Positions 1-6,690 of a stretch of 9,033 nucleotides of DNA are shown here, piece after piece. Numbering within the stretch: position 1 is the stretch's first letter; every line of letters begins with the position of its first letter. The stretch comes from Candidatus Sumerlaeota bacterium (GTDB lineage Bacteria; Sumerlaeota; Sumerlaeia; JADFCT01): positions 1 through 9,033 of the forward strand of contig JAPLSP010000684.1 of assembly GCA_026398575.1 (NCBI GenBank), given 5' to 3'. The position numbers were made by a program, and so were the translations under genes. A model generated the notes under the pieces. The model was not told where the DNA came from, searched no databases, and saw nothing but the letters and a program-made list of their open reading frames with translations.

Positions 1-160
1 AATTCGAAACTCTGAACCATGAAATATAAACTTCGAACTCTAAACCCTTAACTCCGAACTAAGAACTCGGAACTATGAACTCGGAACTATGAACTCGGAA
101 CTCGGAACTATGAACTCGGAACTCGGAACTATGAACTCGGAACTCGGAACTCGGAACTCG
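1..160. repeat. Heptamer tandem array (GAACTCG / GAACTAT units) running into tmk
   Basis: From 56 to 160 there are 15 consecutive 7-bp units, GAACTCG or GAACTAT (the first is GAACTAA), with no break in phase. Degenerate units (AACTCTG, AACCATG, AACTTCG, AACTCCG and similar) continue in the same phase back to base 1, so the array probably extends beyond the left edge. The GAACTAT-G junctions create ATG codons at 75, 89, 110 and 131; the last three are 21 bp apart and share the tmk reading frame. Replication slippage by one unit would change the frame of everything upstream of the kinase core. Confidence 0.95.
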
Positions 161-778
161 CAACCCCGCACCAGCGGCGGGCGATTGATTGTTTTTGAGG
201 GGATTGATGGCAGCGGCAAAAGCACGCAGGCGCGGCGCGTGGATGAAGCGCTCGGGCGCGAGGGGATTGCGCATGTCTTGCTGCGCGAGCCGACCGACGG
301 AATATACGGAGCGCGGCTGCGCGCACTCTTCGCGGCAGGCCGTGACACCATTTCGAGGGAAGAGGAATGCGAGCTCTATCTGCGGGACCGGATGGATGAC
401 GTGCAGCGGAATATTCATCCCGCGCTGGGGCGCGGAGAGGTAGTGCTGCTCGACCGTTATTATTTTTCGACGATGGCGTATCAGGGCGCGCTCGGGTTGG
501 ACGTGGAAAAAATCCGGAGCGACAATGAAGCCATTGCGCCCGCTCCGGCGCTGGCGCTTTATTTCGATCTCGCGCCTGAGCTGGCGCTCGAGCGCATTAC
601 GCATCATCGCGGCGAAGAGCCGAATCAATACGAGAAGCTGGATTATCTGCGCCGCGTCCGCGCGATATATCAGAAAATGATTTTTCCATACTGGCGCCTC
701 ATAGACGCCTCTCAGTCGGAAGAGGCCGTTTTTCAAACCGTCTGGCGTGAGATTCAACGGCTTCTCGAAGCGCTTTAG
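131..778 (+). CDS. tmk: Thymidylate kinase (dTMP kinase)
   Basis: Phosphorylates dTMP to dTDP with ATP in the cytoplasm, an essential step of dTTP synthesis. With the start at 131 the protein has 215 residues, usual for the family. The P-loop FEGIDGSGKST lies near residues 22-32. The REPTDGIYG segment follows where the family has its REP dTMP-binding motif, and DRYYFSTMAYQG carries the DR(Y/H) signature. A basic LID-like stretch and the LRRVRAIY helix are present near the C-terminus. The start is uncertain: ATGs at 89, 110 and 131 are all in frame inside the heptamer array, none has a clear Shine-Dalgarno site, and TTG at 185 would begin directly at the conserved IVFEGIDG core (197 residues). 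The first ~10 residues from 131 are translated repeat DNA and unlikely to matter for function. The TAG stop sits inside a large inverted repeat. Confidence 0.93.
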   Translation: MNSELGTRNSQPRTSGGRLIVFEGIDGSGKSTQARRVDEALGREGIAHVLLREPTDGIYGARLRALFAAGRDTISREEECELYLRDRMDDVQRNIHPALGRGEVVLLDRYYFSTMAYQGALGLDVEKIRSDNEAIAPAPALALYFDLAPELALERITHHRGEEPNQYEKLDYLRRVRAIYQKMIFPYWRLIDASQSEEAVFQTVWREIQRLLEAL

Positions 779-824
779 CGATGATTAAATTGCCACAGGT
801 TTTCGCTAAAGCAGGGCGAGAAGC
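760..824 (+). terminator. Imperfect inverted repeat across the tmk stop codon; possible 3' end hairpin
   Basis: The left arm 760-780 and right arm 804-824 are each 21 nt. They pair as GCTTCTCG (8 bp), a 4-nt mismatched internal loop, then GCTTTAGCG (9 bp), around a 23-nt loop. The tmk TAG stop at 776-778 is in the left arm. No T-tract follows, so this is not a classical intrinsic terminator. A 3'-end stabilising structure or an inserted palindromic element are alternatives. The pairing is direct from the sequence; the role is inferred. Confidence 0.5.
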
Positions 825-909
825 CGCGCTGAAGCGCGCTCAAAAAGAAATTGCTGCTCAGTCCCGCCGGCTAAAGCCGGGGGCAATGAAGAGCCGGCTA
901 AAGCCCGGC
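825..909. repeat. Cluster of GC-TRAA-GC mini-hairpins
   Basis: Three short stems capped by TGAA or TAAA follow one another: CGCGC-TGAA-GCGCG at 825-838, CCGGC-TAAA-GCCGG at 867-880, and CCGGC-TAAA-GCCCGG at 894-909 with one extra C. The right arm of the preceding inverted repeat contains the same CGCTAAAGC core. Palindromes of the GGCTRAAGCC type occur as dispersed intergenic repeats in many environmental genomes (recollection, not checked). No gene was seen here. Confidence 0.6.
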
Positions 910-962
910 TAAACTAGCTTCCGCGGATGGCAATATCCGGGCGGAAATGAAGAATGCCTTTT

Positions 963-1111
963 TCCCGTCCAGCGAGAGATACGCGGCGGCTGGCCGAAAA
1001 TTCTTACGTCCTGTCCGGTGAGTGATACGCGGCGGGCGGTGGAAATCTTTTAGTCCCGTTCGGCGAGTGATACGCGGGGGCTGCCCGAAAATCCTTTTGT
1101 CCCGTCCAGCG
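963..1111. repeat. ~46-bp tandem repeat, three copies plus a 12-nt partial
   Basis: Copies lie at 963-1008, 1009-1053 and 1054-1099, and a 12-nt partial at 1100-1111. Each begins TCCCGTCC-like (TCCTGTCC, TCCCGTTC), continues through GAGTGATACGCGG (GAGAGATACGCGG in copy 1) and ends in a GAAAATTCTT-like A/T stretch. Copies differ at several sites, so the array is not recent. It fills most of the gap between tmk and the convergent thioredoxin-like gene. No coding sequence was recognised in 781-1134. Confidence 0.8.
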
Positions 1112-1134
1112 TCCGGGACCTACTGTTAGGCGCG

Positions 1135-2205
1135 TTATTTTGTTTTGGCTTTGGCTTCGTAGTCCGCCAGGGTTTTCTTCAGGCGCTCGCGCATCTCAGG
1201 ATTGTTCTTGCAGGTATCCACGGCTTGCTTTTGATACTGGATGGCTTTGTCCAGTTGGCCGGTATCGCATAGGGCGCGGGCGTAGGTGTCAAGGATATGC
1301 GGGGCGTCGCCTTTGACGGCCTTCAGCGCGGCTTTGGCCATTCGCAGCGCCAGGTCCTTGTCGTGCTTCTTGATCTTCTCTTCCGTCAAGATGACCCAGG
1401 CGATGTTGTTGAGGATTTCAGGTTCCTTCGCCCCTGCTTTCAGGAGCTGCTCGCCGGCTTTTTTCGCCTGGGCCTCATCCGAATCCGCGCTCACGATCAG
1501 CGTAAGATATTTGCCGCACAATTCGCGCAGCGCGTTCATTCTCTCCACCTGCGCCTTTTGATCGTTCATCATCTCCCGGGCGTCCTCGAGATCGAAATCG
1601 CCGGCGAGCACTTTATCGAGAATGCTCTCGAGCCCCGCCAGCGGATGGCAATGCCAGATGATCTTTTTTTCCTGGTTGAGAATAAAGGCGTGAGGAATCC
1701 CGCGAACGCCAAAGGCTTCCATGTACGCCTTGAATGTGGGGGTGAGCTCCTTGCCTTCGGCAGGCTGGTCCACGGCGACCAGGTAGTCCATCTGATCGCC
1801 CATTTTTTTCACGAACTCGGCGACGGTCTTGTAATCCTCATTCGATACGCCGATGACTACGACGCCTTTGTCTTTGTATTTCTTCTGCAGCGCAGTCAGA
1901 TGGGGAATGCTCTGCCGGCAGGGCGGACACCAGGTGGCCCAAAATTCAATGACGTAAACTTTGGGGCCTTTGACTTTGAGGATATCTTCCTTGCCGCCTT
2001 TGGCCCATCCGCAAATCGTCAAGGGCGGCGCGTCCATGCCCAGGGCCGCTTTTCCGGCCGTCGCGGAAGTTTGCTTCGCCTCTTCCTTCATGGACGAAGT
2101 CTGGCAGGAAACGATCCACAGCGGCGCCAGCAGGACCGCCACTAACGTCATCATTGCCTCGAAGGAATAAACTCGAGTGTTCGCGCCCCTTGGGTTGCGG
2201 CTCAT
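1135..2205 (-). CDS. TlpA/ResA-like thioredoxin-fold lipoprotein with C-terminal TPR-like region
   Basis: Predicted membrane-anchored thiol-disulfide oxidoreductase of 356 residues. The N-terminus has a hydrophobic segment (about 19-33) ending in IVSC, which fits a lipobox with Cys34 as the lipidated residue. The thioredoxin fold spans about 57-205, with the active site WCPPC (Cys93, Cys96) and the cis-proline motif GIPHAF (Pro171). This is the arrangement of TlpA/ResA proteins, which reduce disulfides in exported proteins. Residues ~215-356 are helical and contain TPR-like repeats (ILNNIAW, ILDTYARAL, QLDKAIQYQKQA). AGGAG at 2215-2219, nine bases upstream, supports the start at 2205, as does the downstream position of the lipobox. 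The gene is divergent from the rhodanese/MauE pair, which suggests a shared redox role. The partner protein is not known. Confidence 0.88.
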   Translation of the reverse strand: MSRNPRGANTRVYSFEAMMTLVAVLLAPLWIVSCQTSSMKEEAKQTSATAGKAALGMDAPPLTICGWAKGGKEDILKVKGPKVYVIEFWATWCPPCRQSIPHLTALQKKYKDKGVVVIGVSNEDYKTVAEFVKKMGDQMDYLVAVDQPAEGKELTPTFKAYMEAFGVRGIPHAFILNQEKKIIWHCHPLAGLESILDKVLAGDFDLEDAREMMNDQKAQVERMNALRELCGKYLTLIVSADSDEAQAKKAGEQLLKAGAKEPEILNNIAWVILTEEKIKKHDKDLALRMAKAALKAVKGDAPHILDTYARALCDTGQLDKAIQYQKQAVDTCKNNPEMRERLKKTLADYEAKAKTK

Positions 2206-2248
2206 GATCCTGTTCTCCTTTCGCGAGAAACATTGATAATAACTGGAC

Positions 2249-2276
2249 GGTCCCGAGCGGGGCCATTGTTTTTTTT
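2249..2276 (+). terminator. Terminator-like hairpin with T-tract in the divergent intergenic region
   Basis: GGTCCC (2249-2254), loop GAGC, then GGGGCC (2259-2264) forms a 6-bp stem with one G-T pair. It is followed by ATTG and eight T residues at 2269-2276. On the + strand this has the form of an intrinsic terminator, though no + strand gene ends here. It could stop antisense readthrough or act in the rhodanese leader. On the minus strand the same bases are an A-tract upstream of the lipoprotein gene and could be a promoter element. Confidence 0.35.
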
Positions 2277-2327
2277 AGCGGTTTGAGGCTTGCGGCGTTG
2301 GAATCGCTTATGTAATCCTAACCGAGA

Positions 2328-2404
2328 AGATTTGAGATTTGAGATTTGAGATTTGAGATTTGAGATTTGAGATTTGAGATTTGAAATTTGAGATTTGAAA
2401 TTTG
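2328..2404. repeat. Second heptamer tandem array (AGATTTG / AAATTTG)
   Basis: Eleven unbroken 7-bp units: eight AGATTTG, then AAATTTG, AGATTTG, AAATTTG. The array ends 22 bp before the rhodanese start codon and occupies the place where its promoter or leader should be. The unit differs from the array at 1-160 but has the same 7-bp length. An isolated inverted two-unit copy lies at 6828-6841. Confidence 0.97.
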
Positions 2405-2426
2405 AAAACAGAATTATGATTGAATT

Positions 2427-2948
2427 ATGCGCCGTGAATTAACAAAGATCGCGATTCGGGCCGTTGTCATCGTGGCGATGAGCGCCGGCTTGGCGCTGAT
2501 GGTCAACGCCCTTTCGCCCCGCGGGATTCCTTTGAGGCCGATGATTCTGGCCGGCGACTACCCGCCCCCGAAAGGCCAGCCGCTCGGGTCCAAGCAAATC
2601 ACCCTGGACATCATGCAGGGCGCTTCGTTGCTGGCGCAGCAGCCGATTCAGGGCGCCGCTGCGTCCGTTATCATTGACGCGCGGCCGCCCGAAGAGTTCG
2701 GCAAGGCGCATATTCCCGGCGCGATCAATGTGCCGATCGAAGTGTTTCGCGAGGGCCGTCCGGCGCAGCTGAAGGCGATCCCGCGCGACGCCAATATCAT
2801 TGTCTATTGCGCCGATCCCGAATGCGGGGCCAGCGTCACGGTGGCCGAGCAATTGCGGCTCTACGGATATGCTCCCGATAAAGTCGGCGTCTTCACGCCG
2901 GGATTCCCGGGATGGGAGGAGGCGGGATTGGAGGTGGCCCATGACTGA
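2427..2948 (+). CDS. Membrane-anchored rhodanese-domain protein
   Basis: 173 residues: one N-terminal membrane segment (about 8-29) with Arg-Arg before it, then a single rhodanese domain on the outer face of the inner membrane. Rhodanese marks are DARPPEEFGKAHIPGAINVP (about 84-103), the active-site loop starting at Cys128 (YCADPECGAS, with a second Cys at 133), and the closing PGFPGWEEAGL. Such domains carry persulfide sulfur or handle oxidised thiols. The loop differs from the canonical CRxGxR loop, so the substrate cannot be inferred. No Shine-Dalgarno site precedes the ATG; the heptamer array lies just upstream. The 3' end overlaps the next gene by 8 nt (ATGACTGA), which indicates translational coupling. 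Confidence 0.87.
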   Translation: MRRELTKIAIRAVVIVAMSAGLALMVNALSPRGIPLRPMILAGDYPPPKGQPLGSKQITLDIMQGASLLAQQPIQGAAASVIIDARPPEEFGKAHIPGAINVPIEVFREGRPAQLKAIPRDANIIVYCADPECGASVTVAEQLRLYGYAPDKVGVFTPGFPGWEEAGLEVAHD

Positions 2949-3435
2949 AGCGGGCTGCGATCTCCATCCAGGCGGCGGCGTTTTGAAAACGCTGTTCTCC
3001 GATAAATTCCTGGGACATCCGAGTCTTGCGCTGGCTTGTCGCGCGATCCTTGGGGCGATATTTAATTAAGCGGGATTGCCCAAGGTATAGGCTCCGCAAG
3101 TTTATCTCATGGCGGTTCGAGGCTACCTGATACTGCCGGATTTTGCGGTTCCTTTGTTTACCGTTATGATGCCCATGATTGAAGTTGTCGCCGGCGTCTG
3201 TTTATTGCTTGGAATTTGGCTGCGTCCGTCCGGCGCTGTGATCGGCGGATTGATCCTGCTGTTTTTGGTTGCGATCGTCTCGGCTCTGGCGCGCGGGATA
3301 GACATCGAATGCGGCTGTTTCGCCGGCGCCAGCAGCAAGGTCGGGCTGGGGTTGATCCTGCGGGATATTGGCATGTTGCTACTTCTTGTTCCGATATTCG
3401 CCGCCAGGCGTCATTGGCTTTCTGCCGATGTGTGA
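2941..3435 (+). pseudogene. MauE/DoxX-type redox-associated membrane protein gene with two in-frame stops
   Basis: The start at 2941 is well supported: GGAGG at 2930-2934 is six bases upstream and the ATG overlaps the rhodanese stop. The frame reads through a short N-terminus and the first membrane segment (HPSLALACRAILGAIF). It then meets TAA at 3067-3069 and TAG at 3088-3090, and continues in the same frame through AVRGYLILPDF and three more membrane segments to the stop at 3433-3435. The intact part keeps the family features: MPMIEVVAG, a GIW turn, and ECGCF, a paired-Cys motif in the loop before the last segment. From memory of the family, the spacing between GAIF and AVRGY is normal, so point mutations explain the stops better than an insertion. 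An ATG at 3109 opens the last 108 residues but has no Shine-Dalgarno site. Two assembly errors, or a split protein, are alternatives. Confidence 0.75.
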
Positions 3436-3452
3436 TTTTTTTCCTTTTTGCC

Positions 3453-3480
3453 TTGACGTTGGGCCATTTAAGTATTTATT
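3453..3480 (+). promoter_or_regulatory. Possible sigma70-type promoter for the secreted protein gene
   Basis: TTGACG at 3453-3458 matches the -35 consensus at five of six positions. After 16 bases, TTTATT at 3475-3480 is a weak -10 (four of six). It would give a leader of about 170 nt before the gene at 3658. The call rests on motif match alone. Confidence 0.3.
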
Positions 3481-3487
3481 TTTCACG

Positions 3488-3605
3488 AGCGGGCTTGAAA
3501 ATTTTGCCCGCGCTGTGGGAGTTTTCAGTCCCTGTGGGCCGCTCTTGAGCCAAGAGGGGTCAAGCGCATCGAACTTAAAGGCAATCAGGCGCGTCTAATT
3601 GATGC
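3488..3605 (+). promoter_or_regulatory. Structured 5' leader upstream of the secreted protein
   Basis: Within the 222-base gap 3436-3657 several helices can form in order: GCGGGC/GCCCGC (3489-3494 with 3506-3511), GGGA/TCCC close behind, CTCTTG-AGC-CAAGAG (3542-3556), and GCATC(G)AA with TTGATGC (3566-3573 with 3599-3605). I could not match the set to a known riboswitch class. The first hairpin could also mark the end of the upstream transcript, but no T-tract follows it. The helices are visible in the sequence; a regulatory role is inference. Confidence 0.3.
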
Positions 3606-3643
3606 AATCCCAGTTCCCGTTCCCGCTCCAATGCCGGGCAATC

Positions 3644-3650
3644 AAGGAGG
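3644..3650 (+). promoter_or_regulatory. Strong Shine-Dalgarno site that fixes the start at 3658
   Basis: AAGGAGG lies seven bases before the ATG at 3658. The longer in-frame ATG at 3631 lies upstream of this site, so it is not the start. Beginning at 3658 also places a clean signal peptide at the N-terminus. Confidence 0.85.
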
Positions 3651-3657
3651 AAATGCG

Positions 3658-6378
3658 ATGCGAATTCGGATGAGACTAAGAGGGGGGCTCTGTGCGGCAT
3701 ACGGCGTGGCAATGCTGTTACTGATGCTTCCTTCTGTATATGCGCAACGGAATACGGTGCTTCTAACCTGGGCGGGGGGTCCCACTGCTTTTGAATATCC
3801 TTTAACACCTCAACAATTCATGATTCAGCGTGTCCCGAGCGATGGAGACTATACTTATCCACTCGATATCCTATATACTATTTCCGGCGCCGCAATTCCC
3901 GGTTCGGATTATGTGACGATTCCCCCTTCTCCCATTACGATTGCGGCCAATCAGGACACGGTCCTCATAGATGTAACGCCCATTCAAGACTTGACCTTCA
4001 CCGGCCTGCGATCCGTGGTGATCACGTTGACCGACACGCCGTATTATGTTTCGACTCCCAATAATTTAACCATCAACATCTCCGATATGGCTTCGCCAAC
4101 GCCGGGACCGACGCCCAGCCCGACGCCATCCCTTACGCCCAAACCCACGCCCAGCCCTTCGCCTACTCCGTCGCCGTTCCCGACGCCTTCCATCACTCCC
4201 AAAGCGACGCAGAGCCCGACGCCGTCCATCACTCCCGGAGCGACGCCCAGCGCGACGCCCTTTCCGACGATAACACCCGGAGCGACGCCGCGCGCCACCT
4301 TCCCGCCGACGCCCCAGCCAACGCCTGTTATCACGGAGCCTCCGGCGCCCGGGATGCCGCTCGTTGCCGATATGGGGATTCAGTATGGCGAGAAGTACTT
4401 CAAAGAAGGATACGGTCCCGGCATTGCATGGGCGGCGGGGTACTACATGATGACGGCGCAAGAAGGCAAGGTAAGGGGGTGGACTTCGATCCCCGGCAAT
4501 GCGTCGCAGCAGATCAGTCCCTACTTCCTGCAGGATCATGGCGCCAGCAATTTCTTCAGCAATGCCGCGGAAATGCTGCGCGGAACCGGCGGGTGCACGA
4601 TGGCGCTTTATCCGCGGGCCAACTCGCCGCTGACCCCGCGGGTTTACCAGGATGCGTCCCAGTACAAAATCACGGGCTATTATTCGCTCTTCCAGCATCA
4701 GCCGAGCCTGGACCGGCTGGGACGCTTTGCCAGCCGCTTCAACAACGACCTCAATAAGATCAAGAGCATATTGGACCAAGGCGGCTACGTTGTGCTCGGC
4801 ATCCCGGTCTTCGATTCCTTCATCGCGCTGGACCACAAAACCAACACCTATAACCGGCGCGATACGATTGACTCCCATCGCGGCTATCACGCCGTCTGCG
4901 TCGTGAAGTATGATGACCGGCGCTATTATGAGCTTTCATCCCAGCGCGGCGCCTTCCGCGTCATCAATGCGTGGGGAACCAAGTGGGGCCAGGCTGGTTA
5001 TGCGTGGCTCGGCTATGATTTCGTCACACGCTATGCGCTTGAAGCCTGGGCGATGAATAACGACGGGCCATTGGCGACGGTCAGTCCCATGGTCGTCAAA
5101 GGGCTGGCGAAAACCGTCGAAACCCAGGACTATGTGGTTCGCTTCAACGGGGTTGGCGATCTCAGCGTAACCTCATCGGGGATTTTCGTGGATCGGGGAG
5201 GATTTTATTTCTCCAGCACGTTGAGCATTGTGAAGAAGAAAAATGTGGTGAGCGGCCGCACGCTTTCGATCGTGCGCACGGACGGCTCCTTCAAGCAGGT
5301 CTTCACGCAGGGGCCGATCGGGCGTCTCGAATGCCTGCAGTTGAAATCGCTGACGGCGGTGGGCGTCGCCGTGGCGGACATTCGCGCCGCCGAAATCGGG
5401 AAGATTCGGATGAGTCCGAACCCGAATTCCACGTGGCCGGATTTGATGGCCGCGTATCCTACCAACACCAAGGCCATCAAGAAGCCGAGCTATACGTTCA
5501 TCAATATCTTCGGCAACTCGTCGCTGCCATTTACCTATATTCCCGTGTCGGCCGATGTGAACATCACGGGCGGATGGCTGCGCTCCTTCGTTGCGCCGTA
5601 TCAAACGGCCAAGATCACCGTCAGCACGAAGAAAAACCAGATTCGCGGCACGGGCGCCTTTATGAGCTATGCGGCGATGGGATTCGACCAAACCACCGAT
5701 CTCTTTGCCGCGAATGAATTCAAATCGTTATCGGTGAAGGGAGGCGTTTTTCAGCCCCTGTCATGCATGGACTTCAATCGGGCGGGGAAAGCCAGCGTCC
5801 TTCAAACGCGTTCGCAGACATTTATGACGAGCCGCAAGTGGATCTTTGGGCGGTTCTCGGCCGTTTCAGCTTTTAGCGCCGATATCCAGCCTGGTTTGGT
5901 GTATTCGGCCGCGGGACAGATGAGCATTAAAGCCGCTGGCGGCAACATCGCCGCCCAGCGAATCCTGGGCGCCGGCCAGCTGCTCGACATCTTCGCCGGA
6001 TTGGCCAAGTATCGCCTGCCGGATCGCAGCCCGCGCTATCTGGGCGGCTTTGTTTCGAATCCGGCCACCACGTTGACGGTGGTTTCGGCGGCCACCATGC
6101 CCAGCGAAGCGCCGTCGCCGATCGTTAACATCAACAGCATTCATGGCGATTGCGGCATCTTCGGCGACTTTTATGCGGGCGCCGCGCTGAGCACCAACAC
6201 GCTGTCCTCTTCCATCACGGCGACGCGATTGGGCGAGATCAAGCTATTCAGCACGAAAGGCCCTTCCAGCCCGTTCAGCCTCACATACATTAATGGCCGC
6301 GCCTTTGTCCGGCCTGGGACCACGCCTTTGTTCAAGGGCCCATTTGCCAATGAAATCAAACTCGAAGTAGCGCCTTGA
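3658..6378 (+). CDS. Secreted multidomain protein: Calx-beta domain, Thr-Pro linker, inactive papain-like (C1) domain, unknown C-terminus
   Basis: 906 residues. Arg-rich start and hydrophobic core form a Sec signal peptide, probably cut after VYA (residue 29). Residues ~31-143 form a Calx-beta domain ([13 protein letters not shown], then [10 protein letters not shown] and ending NISD). Residues ~145-235 are a Thr/Pro/Ser linker. Residues ~236-460 match bacterial C1 peptidases: [14 protein letters not shown], the histidine segment [12 protein letters not shown] (His411), and the asparagine segment [13 protein letters not shown] (Asn437). The nucleophile site reads GYGPGIAW, so Gly255 (GGC, 4420-4422) replaces the catalytic Cys, and Lys249 appears to replace the oxyanion Gln. 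It is therefore probably a non-catalytic binding domain. Residues ~461-906 are Gly/Ser/Thr-rich and beta-like, with no family I recognise. No membrane anchor or sorting signal was seen. The NifU-domain gene begins 13 nt downstream. An adhesive or surface-binding role is only a guess. Confidence 0.85.
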   Translation: MRIRMRLRGGLCAAYGVAMLLLMLPSVYAQRNTVLLTWAGGPTAFEYPLTPQQFMIQRVPSDGDYTYPLDILYTISGAAIPGSDYVTIPPSPITIAANQDTVLIDVTPIQDLTFTGLRSVVITLTDTPYYVSTPNNLTINISDMASPTPGPTPSPTPSLTPKPTPSPSPTPSPFPTPSITPKATQSPTPSITPGATPSATPFPTITPGATPRATFPPTPQPTPVITEPPAPGMPLVADMGIQYGEKYFKEGYGPGIAWAAGYYMMTAQEGKVRGWTSIPGNASQQISPYFLQDHGASNFFSNAAEMLRGTGGCTMALYPRANSPLTPRVYQDASQYKITGYYSLFQHQPSLDRLGRFASRFNNDLNKIKSILDQGGYVVLGIPVFDSFIALDHKTNTYNRRDTIDSHRGYHAVCVVKYDDRRYYELSSQRGAFRVINAWGTKWGQAGYAWLGYDFVTRYALEAWAMNNDGPLATVSPMVVKGLAKTVETQDYVVRFNGVGDLSVTSSGIFVDRGGFYFSSTLSIVKKKNVVSGRTLSIVRTDGSFKQVFTQGPIGRLECLQLKSLTAVGVAVADIRAAEIGKIRMSPNPNSTWPDLMAAYPTNTKAIKKPSYTFINIFGNSSLPFTYIPVSADVNITGGWLRSFVAPYQTAKITVSTKKNQIRGTGAFMSYAAMGFDQTTDLFAANEFKSLSVKGGVFQPLSCMDFNRAGKASVLQTRSQTFMTSRKWIFGRFSAVSAFSADIQPGLVYSAAGQMSIKAAGGNIAAQRILGAGQLLDIFAGLAKYRLPDRSPRYLGGFVSNPATTLTVVSAATMPSEAPSPIVNINSIHGDCGIFGDFYAGAALSTNTLSSSITATRLGEIKLFSTKGPSSPFSLTYINGRAFVRPGTTPLFKGPFANEIKLEVAP

Positions 6379-6391
6379 AAGGACTCACAGT

Positions 6392-6640
6392 ATGGCGGAC
6401 ACCCCGACAGCGGATGTGGCAATCGAAACAGCGGTCAAGCAGGAAATCGAGCGAATACGCCCTTTGATCCAAGGGGATGGCGGTGATATTGAATTTGTTG
6501 GGATGCACGGCAAGGTCGTCAATGTGCGGCTCAAAGGCGCCTGCGCCGGCTGTCCGGGCGCAAAGATGACCCTGAAAATGGGGGTTGAACGCCGTCTCAA
6601 AGCCATCTGTCCGGAAGTCGAAAGCGTCGAGAGCGTGTAG
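6392..6640 (+). CDS. NifU C-terminal-domain (Nfu-type) Fe-S cluster scaffold/carrier
   Basis: 82 residues, essentially a single NifU C-terminal domain. These small cytoplasmic proteins hold a [4Fe-4S] cluster, usually between two subunits, and pass it to target enzymes. The diagnostic parts are RPLIQGDGGDIEFV (about 23-36) and the cluster-binding CxxC, CAGC (Cys51, Cys54), followed by PGAKMTLKMGVERRLK. Length and motif order are complete. AAAGGA at 6378-6383 lies eight bases upstream and overlaps the end of the secreted protein's stop codon, so the two genes are probably cotranscribed. No functional link between an Fe-S carrier and a secreted protein is obvious. Confidence 0.92.
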   Translation: MADTPTADVAIETAVKQEIERIRPLIQGDGGDIEFVGMHGKVVNVRLKGACAGCPGAKMTLKMGVERRLKAICPEVESVESV

Positions 6641-6690
6641 ACGCGCGGACGTGGCGGTCTTTCAATTGTCGAGCAAACGCGCATAAATAC

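Noticed and set aside
1..160. CRISPR-like array
   Set aside because: Units are 7 bp and contiguous, with no spacers; no cas genes are present.
59..757. Long open frame on the minus strand opposite tmk
   Set aside because: It is the antisense of a clearly recognised kinase, and its C-terminal repeats are just the heptamer array translated.
1297..2145. 282-codon open frame on the + strand opposite the thioredoxin-like gene
   Set aside because: The minus strand carries WCPPC, a lipobox and a good ribosome site; the + frame shows no domain and comes from GC-biased codon use.
3067..3090. Selenocysteine, pyrrolysine or general stop recoding to explain the MauE stops
   Set aside because: The codons are TAA and TAG, not TGA, no recoding element was seen, and both codons end other genes in the window.
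3489..3605. Cyclic-di-GMP or other known riboswitch
   Set aside because: Stretches such as AAAGGCAATC looked suggestive, but the conserved core and pairing order of known classes are absent.
3631..3657. Upstream ATG at 3631 as start of the secreted protein
   Set aside because: The strong AAGGAGG lies after it and seven bases before the ATG at 3658, which also gives a proper signal peptide.
4066..4890. Arg/Gly-rich open frame on the minus strand
   Set aside because: Its low-complexity sequence is the complement of the Thr-Pro linker and peptidase-like domain of the real gene.
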